A DNA stretch of 64,000 bases, from positions 1-64,000 of the forward strand of contig CAZIUL010000006.1 in assembly GCA_964542475.1 (NCBI GenBank), read 5' to 3'. The position numbers and the translations under genes are program-made. This stretch comes from CAZIUL01 sp964542475 (GTDB lineage Bacteria; Planctomycetota; B15-G4; CAYZWU01). The notes beneath the pieces are model-generated. The model made no database searches. It was not told the DNA's origin and saw nothing but the letters and a program-made list of their open reading frames with translations. How positions within the stretch are numbered: position 1 is the stretch's first letter; every line of letters starts with the position of its first letter. Of this stretch, positions 25,908 through 32,235 are shown piece by piece.

Positions 25908-25941
25908 CCCGCATATTTCATCCCCTTCTGCTGCGGCACCG
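25908..25941 (-). repeat. 34-bp dispersed element, copy 1
   Basis: The reverse complement of these 34 bases matches 53309-53342 at 33 positions. Its middle resembles the 20-mer repeats at 26041 and 27631. No gene is visible in the surrounding gap (25870-26368), which otherwise holds only short repeats. Confidence 0.7.
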
Positions 25942-26040
25942 CAACCTGCGCTCATGCTGCGTTTCATGCCTGTAGGAACAGGCCAGCGGTCGTATCCTGA
26001 CATGCGCCTTGCCACATCACAGTTCACGGCACCTCGCGAA

Positions 26041-26060
26041 GAAGAGTATGAAATAAGCGG
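26041..26060 (+). repeat. 20-mer GAAGAGTATGAAATAAGCGG, copy 1
   Basis: Identical to 27631-27650. The two copies are direct repeats on either side of the HDOD gene. A degenerate copy occurs inside the 34-bp element at 53309-53342. Confidence 0.7.
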
Positions 26061-26368
26061 ATTAGCGGCGTTTTTTGTTGGGCATGCAGGATGCCGCCGC
26101 ACTTCGCATACGTCTCGATAGCCGATTTTCCACGAATCGAATAAAGTAACCTGATCCAGAGCGTCGAAAAGTTTGATGAGTGCACAGTGTGACGAATTAC
26201 CCGTGTGCTCGGCGCGGGCTTTCCCCGAAGCGGTTAGCCGACGGCTTTCTTCAGCTGGACAAGCTTTCAGTGGCTAGATGTCCGACAGATCTGACAGGTC
26301 TGACAAGAGATTCAGAACAGGGATCTGGGATTCAAAGTATCTTCAAAGAATAAGGAACGGTGAGTTAT

Positions 26369-27616
26369 ATGAGTGATTCCGAACAACAGAACAAGAAGGT
26401 GCTTTTTGCGGACACGGAGCAGAGCAGCTTGAACGCTGTTTTAGAGGAGTTGTCTCATGCCGACTTTGATCTCTATCTCGCCGGAACCGAGGAAGAGGCG
26501 CAGGATGTTCTGAACAGGCATCGTCTGGATCTGGTTTTGTGTGGCATGGGGATTGCCGAAACGGGCAGTTTCGATTTCCTGAAAAAACTCAGGGAAGAGC
26601 ACCCGAACGTTCACAGTGCTGTCCTGTGCAGCAACGACAGGAGGGATGAGGCATCGTTTGCAGTGGCCCGCGGGTATGCCACAGCCATACACATCGCACC
26701 ATGGGAAGAAGGCGTGTTGTATCGCAGCATTGAACACACTCTCAGGGTCCGTCATGCATTGATGCAGGGCAAGATGCTGGAAGTTCTGAACGAACTGGAG
26801 AACCTGCCGAGCCTTCCTTCCCTCTATCAGGAATTCACCGAGGCTGTGTACAAGGAAAGGCCGGCCAATGAAATAGCTGAAATAATAGAGAGAGACGTGT
26901 CACTTTCCACAAAACTGCTTCAGATCGCCAATTCGGCTTTCTATGGCATGGCCAGCATCTGTTCTGTAGAACTCGCGATTGTCAGGCTGGGCCTGAGTAC
27001 GGTCAAGGATATGGTGATGACTTTCTCCCTGGTCAATGATATGGAATGGGATGCAGATCAGATGAAACACGTTCAGTCCGTGTTCAGGCACTCCCTGCTT
27101 GTGAACCGATACATGAAGAAGGTTCATAATAAGAAATATGGGAGCCTGTTGAGACAGGACATGGCATGCCTCGGCATCATGCACGACATCGGCAAGATCA
27201 TCATTTTGCAGTACTTTCCCGACCGTTACGCCATGATCATGGATCATTCGCTGAGGAATCCGGGGCAAACTTTTTACGAATGTGAGAATGATCTGGGGTT
27301 CGACTGGTTCAGGCACGATGATGTCGGCGCATACTTCTTGAGCATGTGGAACCTGCCCGACCATGTGGTCGAGGCCACGCTTTATCACCACCGGCCCTCA
27401 GAGTCTCAAGATCAGATCCGGCAAGCTGTTGATGTGCTCGCGTTCACGGACAGGCTTGTTGAGCGTGTCGAGAGCATGGATGATGAGGAGGAGGCCGGGG
27501 CAATGAACCTTGCGGATCATGGAGAGGGCTTTATAGGTGAAAAAGAGCTCAGGTCGATCACCCGGGAGATCCGGGAAGCAATGAAGGAAGAGTTTTCCGT
27601 TGCAGGCACGGATTGA
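26369..27616 (+). CDS. HDOD domain protein with degenerate receiver domain
   Basis: A 415-residue signalling protein. Residues 9-115 have the length and pattern of a CheY-type receiver (KKVLFADTEQSS, then LDLVLCGMGIAETGSFDFLK), but the phosphoacceptor Asp is replaced by Gly59, so it should not be phosphorylated in the usual way. Residues about 125-330 form an HDOD domain (LENLPSLPSLYQEFTEAVY, IANSAFYG, CLGIMHDIGKIIILQYF), a family found in c-di-GMP, motility and stress signalling without proven catalysis. ATG 26369 is chosen; an in-frame GTG lies at 26360. The gene stands alone between two repeat-rich gaps, downstream of tRNA-Gln. Confidence 0.87.
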   Translation: MSDSEQQNKKVLFADTEQSSLNAVLEELSHADFDLYLAGTEEEAQDVLNRHRLDLVLCGMGIAETGSFDFLKKLREEHPNVHSAVLCSNDRRDEASFAVARGYATAIHIAPWEEGVLYRSIEHTLRVRHALMQGKMLEVLNELENLPSLPSLYQEFTEAVYKERPANEIAEIIERDVSLSTKLLQIANSAFYGMASICSVELAIVRLGLSTVKDMVMTFSLVNDMEWDADQMKHVQSVFRHSLLVNRYMKKVHNKKYGSLLRQDMACLGIMHDIGKIIILQYFPDRYAMIMDHSLRNPGQTFYECENDLGFDWFRHDDVGAYFLSMWNLPDHVVEATLYHHRPSESQDQIRQAVDVLAFTDRLVERVESMDDEEEAGAMNLADHGEGFIGEKELRSITREIREAMKEEFSVAGTD

Positions 27617-27630
27617 GAAGCTTCACGCTT

Positions 27631-27650
27631 GAAGAGTATGAAATAAGCGG
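27631..27650 (+). repeat. 20-mer GAAGAGTATGAAATAAGCGG, copy 2
   Basis: Exact direct copy of 26041-26060. It is followed by GTCCGACAAGAGAGTCAG-like sequence (about 27671-27690) that echoes GTCTGACAAGAGATTCAG before the HDOD gene near 26300. Confidence 0.7.
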
Positions 27651-27894
27651 GCTACAGGTCCGAGGTCCGACAAGTCCGACAAGAGAGTCAGCCCCGGCCA
27701 CCTTTCATCTTTACCCGGAATTCGACCACCTCTGGAGCACTCTGACGCGTTTTCACTCGATCCTGTCTGCAAAGTTAGGGTTTACAAATCAATAACAACT
27801 TGTAGTCTGAAACCAAAATGCTGCAGAAAGCAGCCAGGAGCTCTTTTGCTCCGGTTTACAAGTAAAACGTCATCCAAAAAAAAGGAGGCCGGGG

Positions 27895-29253
27895 ATGAGC
27901 CGAAAAAAATCCACTCGCCGGAGTTTTTTGAAGAATACCGTCTTGGCCGGGACAGGCATCTGCCTGGCTGGGAAAACCGGATGTTCTGTGTTCAGGCCGT
28001 TCCCGGAGCCAAGGTACAGGTCACCGAACGAAAAGCTGAACATCGCCTGCATCGGAGTGGGGGGCCGTGGGCGTGCCAACCTGAGCGGCGTGGGGAAAGA
28101 GAACATCGTGGCTCTTTGCGATGTTGACGACAATCAGGCAAGCAGCGCATACAAGGAGTACCCAAAGGTCAAGAAGTTCCACGACTATCGCAGGATGTTT
28201 GATGCCATGCATCAGGAGATCGACGCTGTTGTGATCAGCACCCCTGACCACATGCACGCACACCCTGCGATGATGGCCATGAACTACGGGATGCACGTTT
28301 ACCTGGAGAAGCCGCTGACCCATGATTTGTACGAGGCGCGCCTTCTGGCCAGGACAGCGAAAAGCTCCGGGGTTGCAACCCAGATGGGGAATCAGGGCAC
28401 ATCCGATGCGAACTTCAGGACCGCTGTGGAGGTCATCAGAAGCGGGGCCATTGGAGAGATCACCGAGGCGCACATCTGGACGAACAGGCCGGTATGGCCC
28501 CAGGGCATGGATCGGCCCGCGGACACGCCGCCTGTTCAGGAGCACCTGAAATGGGATCTCTGGCTTGGCACTGCTCCAAAACGTCCTTATCACCCCTCTT
28601 ACCTCCCTTTCAACTGGCGCGGCTGGTGGGATTTCGGAACCGGCGCCCTGGGCGACATGGGATGTCACACCGCAAACATGGCGTTCATGGCTCTCGATCC
28701 GGGACATCCTGTGCGCGCCAAAGCTGTGAACTCAACGTTCAGCAAGGACAGCTTCCCGACATGGAGCGTGATAAGGTTGGATTTTCCGGCCAGCAGCCGA
28801 AAACCTCCTCTGGAATGGACCTGGTACGACGGAGCCGGTCAGAAACCCGCATGGGTGCTCGAGAAGCTGAAGTTTCTTATCGATGGCGAGGAGCTCTCGG
28901 GGAGCGGTTCGGTGCTTATCGGCGATAAGGGAAAGCTCTATTCGTTTGATGATTACGGCACAAGGTGGAAACTGCTGCCCCAGGAGAAGTTCGAAGGGTT
29001 CGAGCCTCCTGCTCCTGCTTTGCCCCGTTCTCCAGGCCACCGCGAGGAGTGGATACGCGCCTGCAAGGGGGGCGAACCAGCGATGTCCAACTTTTCCTAC
29101 GGCGCTCCCCTGACCGAAACCCTTTTGCTGGGTAATGTAGCAATGTATGCGGGCAGACAGATCGATTGGGATTGGAAAGAGTTGAAGGTTACAAATTGCG
29201 AAGAGGCGAACAGGTTGGTCAGGCGAAAATATCGCCAGGGGTGGTCGTTGTAA
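27895..29253 (+). CDS. Tat-exported Gfo/Idh/MocA-family oxidoreductase
   Basis: A 452-residue NAD(P)-dependent sugar-type dehydrogenase with AGGAGG before its ATG. The N-terminus has a twin-arginine signal (TRRSFLKNTVLAGTGICLAG) and a possible lipobox-like Cys shortly after. The Rossmann motif follows (IACIGVGGRGRANLSGVG), then VVISTPDHMHAHPAMMAM and the catalytic EKP within VYLEKPLTHDLYEA. The C-terminal half (GWWDFGTGALGDMGCHTANM) matches the family's substrate domain. Export with bound cofactor is common for this group in PVC and related bacteria. Substrate is unknown. The companion TatC is encoded 4 kb upstream. Confidence 0.9.
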   Translation: MSRKKSTRRSFLKNTVLAGTGICLAGKTGCSVFRPFPEPRYRSPNEKLNIACIGVGGRGRANLSGVGKENIVALCDVDDNQASSAYKEYPKVKKFHDYRRMFDAMHQEIDAVVISTPDHMHAHPAMMAMNYGMHVYLEKPLTHDLYEARLLARTAKSSGVATQMGNQGTSDANFRTAVEVIRSGAIGEITEAHIWTNRPVWPQGMDRPADTPPVQEHLKWDLWLGTAPKRPYHPSYLPFNWRGWWDFGTGALGDMGCHTANMAFMALDPGHPVRAKAVNSTFSKDSFPTWSVIRLDFPASSRKPPLEWTWYDGAGQKPAWVLEKLKFLIDGEELSGSGSVLIGDKGKLYSFDDYGTRWKLLPQEKFEGFEPPAPALPRSPGHREEWIRACKGGEPAMSNFSYGAPLTETLLLGNVAMYAGRQIDWDWKELKVTNCEEANRLVRRKYRQGWSL

Positions 29254-29572
29254 CAACTTGTTTTAAGCGGTGTTATGGGCGGATGCCCTGTTTCCCGTTC
29301 AAAATGACTGAAAAAACTGTTTTACAAGTCATCTGATTTCTGATCTAATCGGTTTTCCATAGTTACAGTACACTATTTTAAAGCCTATATAAGCAGTGAA
29401 CAGGCCTGTACTAATCGCCGCCACAGGTTGGGTTTGTGGAAAAAAAACGTTCAGTTAGCGAGCTTTTTGACGAATAGTTTATTAAGAGCTTTGATTTAAC
29501 AGCGTAGGAGCGAGCGTTTTGCGGTTTTTTCAAAAGTGATTTGCAAAACGCCAAGCCAGGAGGTTGAGCAAC
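29254..29572. other. Intergenic leader region with hairpin
   Basis: No gene is seen in these 319 AT-rich bases. The right end carries a strong inverted repeat (29514-29551) directly before the Shine-Dalgarno sequence of the next gene. Confidence 0.45.
29514..29551 (+). promoter_or_regulatory. Inverted repeat GCGTTTTGC / GCAAAACGC in the 5' leader
   Basis: Nine bases (29514-29522) pair perfectly with 29543-29551 across a 20-base T-rich loop. The right arm ends six bases before AGGAGG (29558-29563). In RNA it would form a stem close to the ribosome site; in DNA it could be an operator. Confidence 0.45.
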
Positions 29573-30238
29573 ATGAGGCTGAATCATAGGATTGGCACCA
29601 TCCTGATTCTTGTAATTGTCTCTTCCGGGGTTCTTGTCGCCGGGGCGGGATATTCTCCCCTGAACGCGGCTTCGTCGTCTGACAGGGATTACAACATCGT
29701 TAAAGCCATCGATTGTTTCGGTTCGATCAGGTACGAGATCATGGAAGTCGATATCATTTCCCTTTTCGAAGACGAGCTCGACAACGAATACAAGGCAGCA
29801 ACGGAAGAATGGAATGAGGTCCGGAAGCAGTGGAAGAAGAGCTACGGGAGGACCGTTCCATTCAAGTATCCCAAACCGATGAGGCCTAAAATTGATGTCC
29901 TGGCCAAGGGAATCGCCTCCAGAAGCGATGCCAAGATCGAGCTGGAGACCTTCAAGTCCCAGGGGCCGTTTTGCGTGGTACAGGTGACCAAGGGGGCGGA
30001 AAAAGAGTTGCCTGAAGTGATCCTCAAGGACGAGATTGAAATGAAGGAATACAGCTTGAGCAAGGGCTATTCCGAGAAGCTCGAACAGTGGGCTGAAGAA
30101 AAAGTGGCATTTGAGGATGCCAACCCCAAGAACAAGTTTCAGGAACCGCGGCCTGATGAACCCAGGCTGAAGGTTCTCAAAAACGGCGTCAGAACACAGG
30201 CCATGGCAAACGCTTATCTTTCAAAATACAAGAAATAG
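29573..30238 (+). CDS. Secreted protein of unknown function with internal duplication
   Basis: A 221-residue protein that I do not recognise. AGGAGG lies nine bases before ATG 29573. Residues 1-33 look like a signal peptide (LILVIVSSGVLVAGAG). The mature part is charged and contains two related segments: residues about 69-124 (EYKAATEEWNEVRKQW, then PMRPKIDVLAKG) and about 157-216 (EYSLSKGYSEKLEQWAEE, then PDEPRLKVLKNG). Each has a Trp-containing helix, a Pro-rich linker and an R/K-x-x-V-L-x-x-G strand. Between them lies FCVVQVTKGAEKELPEVIL. It stands alone and converges on the FabZ-like gene. Confidence 0.65.
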   Translation: MRLNHRIGTILILVIVSSGVLVAGAGYSPLNAASSSDRDYNIVKAIDCFGSIRYEIMEVDIISLFEDELDNEYKAATEEWNEVRKQWKKSYGRTVPFKYPKPMRPKIDVLAKGIASRSDAKIELETFKSQGPFCVVQVTKGAEKELPEVILKDEIEMKEYSLSKGYSEKLEQWAEEKVAFEDANPKNKFQEPRPDEPRLKVLKNGVRTQAMANAYLSKYKK

Positions 30239-30269
30239 ATAAGAAGCCGTTTTTTTCTTTTCCCGCACT

Positions 30270-30788
30270 TCACACTGCCGCGCCGATGATCCTCGCTTCG
30301 AAAATCAGCTTTCCCTCGACAAAAGCTTGAGTGTCATATACCGCGGCTATCCGTTTTTGCTTGATCAGTTTCACTAATATAACAACCGAATCCCCTGGCG
30401 CGGCCTTGCCCCTGAACCTCACCCCTTCCAGCTTGGCCAGACCGAAAAACTTGTCCGAATCAGGGGCGATGGTCTTGCAGTAGTGGAATGTGCACATTTG
30501 AGCCGCTGCCTCGATGAACAGGACACCAGGCATGATCGGCCTGCCCGGGATATGCCCTCTGACCCAGAACTCGTCCTTTCTCAGCTCCTTGATTCCAACG
30601 GCATAACCTTTATCCGGGTTAAACTCCACGATCCTGTCTATCTGGAGCATTTCATGCCGGTGGGGAACGAACTTCTTGATCTCGTCTATGCCGAACAGGA
30701 CCCGCTCCGAATTGATCCGTTCAAAGGGAACGAGTCCCTGCGGAGAGGATGTCCGGTTCCCTGACTGTTCAACAACGGTTTTGCGCAT
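30270..30788 (-). CDS. fabZ: FabZ-like 3-hydroxyacyl-ACP dehydratase (hotdog fold)
   Basis: A 172-residue hotdog protein. The active-site region reads GHIPGRPIMPGVLFIEAAAQ (78-97), with His79 and Glu93 in the FabZ catalytic positions; upstream FVPHRHEMLQIDRI matches the family start. FabZ dehydrates 3-hydroxyacyl-ACP in fatty acid elongation. The N-terminal 30 residues are not conserved, and the gene is not in a fab or lpx cluster, so a specialised dehydratase is possible. It lies 15 bases downstream of the membrane protein gene 30804-31889 and is probably co-transcribed. Confidence 0.85.
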   Translation of the reverse strand: MRKTVVEQSGNRTSSPQGLVPFERINSERVLFGIDEIKKFVPHRHEMLQIDRIVEFNPDKGYAVGIKELRKDEFWVRGHIPGRPIMPGVLFIEAAAQMCTFHYCKTIAPDSDKFFGLAKLEGVRFRGKAAPGDSVVILVKLIKQKRIAAVYDTQAFVEGKLIFEARIIGAAV

Positions 30789-30803
30789 GACTATTCACCA
30801 TCT

Positions 30804-31889
30804 CTATTCCCTCATCAACGTTTCCATGACCTCGATTATGCCCGAACCGGGCAGGATTTTGAAGTTTTCATTGATGAAATATTTGTAGTGTCTCCTGTAT
30901 ATCCGGAGCACATAGTCGCCGGGCGGCACGAAACAGCATTCGGCCTTTCCGTATAGATTGGTTTTCTTCGAAAAGCTTGCCTTGCCGTTTTTTTCCATCA
31001 GCTTGATGCTTGCGCTGACGATCGCCGCATTGAAACTATCAGTGATATGGAATTTGACAGTGGGTAGATCGGGCAGCACCAGGTCGCGGTGAACGTAATT
31101 TCCCTGCCCCAGGTAGATATCCCGGACTTGTGCCAGCGGATTATGCATTGATTTCAAAAAAAGGTCGTACCTGCCGGGGGGCAGCCCCCCGAACAGGAAA
31201 GCGCCGTTCGAAGCACTGAGAGCGTACCTTCTCGCCGGTTGTTTGTCCGCGGGGTTTGCCAGTTCAACGCTTATAAGCACTCCCTGCCCTGACACGGGCA
31301 TGCCGTATTGGTCGAGAACCCTGCCCTCGATGAATGTTCCCCTGGGCAGCTCGAACTCGAGCATTTCTTCCTTCTGCGGGACCTTTAGCCCCTTCCTGAC
31401 GAAAAGCGGGTAGCCCTGGGCCTTGATTGCTATCGAGTATTCCCCTTCTTCCAGGCCGTAAAGCCTGAACTCTCCGCTGCGCTTGATAAATGAGTGCGCC
31501 CACTTCGGCATGAGGTCCTCTATTCTGCCTTCGGAGGAGTCACAGCAGTAGAGAGTAAACGAGGTTACCGGACCTTTGGTGAAGGCGTCGATCACTTTTG
31601 CGCAAACCCCCTGATAGAGGTTGGACACGGGTTCCAGATCCGCTATCGGAACGGTCTCAGGCCCTTGTACCCTGTCATCATCCATGAAACCGTTGATTCT
31701 GTTTATGACTTTCGGTTCGTTTTCCGGGATTTCAGCCTTGTCAATGGTTCCCGGCAGGCGCAGGGATGCATCAGCAGGTTTTTCCTGAAAGTCGAGAAAC
31801 AGCATCTGAACTGCGAGCATGACCAGTGGCACGGCAGCCAGTAAAATCACCACAGCGGTGATCACATGAATCCGTTTGTTCGCAGCCAT
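30804..31889 (-). CDS. Membrane-anchored protein with carboxypeptidase-regulatory-like domains
   Basis: A 361-residue protein with one N-terminal transmembrane helix (about 8-31) and an extracytoplasmic beta-rich part. Three repeats resemble carboxypeptidase D regulatory / CNA-B-like beta sandwiches: about 95-165 (ending GEFRLYGLEEGEYSIAIKAQ), 170-250 (IEGRVLDQYGMPVSG to GGLPPGRYDLFLKS) and 265-345 (ending CCFVPPGDYVLRIYRRH). No catalytic residues are visible; such domains bind or scaffold. ATG 31889 is chosen; AGGAGG (complement of 31904-31909) is 14 bases upstream, and a GTG at 31904 is an alternative. Confidence 0.68.
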   Translation of the reverse strand: MAANKRIHVITAVVILLAAVPLVMLAVQMLFLDFQEKPADASLRLPGTIDKAEIPENEPKVINRINGFMDDDRVQGPETVPIADLEPVSNLYQGVCAKVIDAFTKGPVTSFTLYCCDSSEGRIEDLMPKWAHSFIKRSGEFRLYGLEEGEYSIAIKAQGYPLFVRKGLKVPQKEEMLEFELPRGTFIEGRVLDQYGMPVSGQGVLISVELANPADKQPARRYALSASNGAFLFGGLPPGRYDLFLKSMHNPLAQVRDIYLGQGNYVHRDLVLPDLPTVKFHITDSFNAAIVSASIKLMEKNGKASFSKKTNLYGKAECCFVPPGDYVLRIYRRHYKYFINENFKILPGSGIIEVMETLMRE

Positions 31890-31975
31890 GACTACCGTTT
31901 GCACCTCCTGTAAGGTGAAAAGAAATTCAAACGATGATATAGTTGGCGTACCATCCGACCCCTCTTGCAGGACCT

Positions 31976-31991
31976 GTCAGGCTTGCCTGAC
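31976..31991. promoter_or_regulatory. Palindrome GTCAGGC-TT-GCCTGAC
   Basis: Two perfect seven-base arms surround two bases. It is embedded in CCTGTC/GACAGG-rich sequence of the type also seen before the HDOD gene (26280-26310), so it may be part of a repeat family rather than an operator. Confidence 0.4.
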
Positions 31992-32141
31992 CTGTCGTAC
32001 ACCTCTTCTCCTAACTCCAACTACGGAATACGCGGGCCCGTGTTCCAGTGTAACAGCCAAAATTAAATTAACTTTAACCGTTGAAAGAAAAGAGTAAGTC
32101 GTAAAACTTGGATATTCGAGTTTATTATCGGTTCATCGCGC

Positions 32142-32175
32142 ATGCTCTTGTTCCATCTTGTCGATCCAAGAGCAT
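32142..32175. promoter_or_regulatory. Inverted repeat ATGCTCTTG / CAAGAGCAT
   Basis: Nine-base perfect arms (32142-32150 and 32167-32175) are separated by 16 bases, 60 bases before the start of the phosphodiesterase gene. It could be an operator with two half-sites about 2.5 turns apart, or an RNA stem in the leader. Confidence 0.4.
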
Positions 32176-32235
32176 AATAAATGAGATGAGACCGTTTGAC
32201 AAACGCTTTGGTTGACAGGTGCAAGGAGTGCTTAC

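Larger units (their letters stand above)
31890..32235. other. Divergent intergenic region with two inverted repeats
   Basis: These 346 bases separate the divergently transcribed membrane protein gene and the phosphodiesterase gene. They carry GTCAGGC-TT-GCCTGAC (31976-31991) and ATGCTCTTG...CAAGAGCAT (32142-32175). No open frame with credible composition is present. Confidence 0.5.

Noticed and set aside
25894..26121. 75-residue frame after tRNA-Gln
   Set aside because: It covers two repeat elements and has no ribosome site or conserved pattern.
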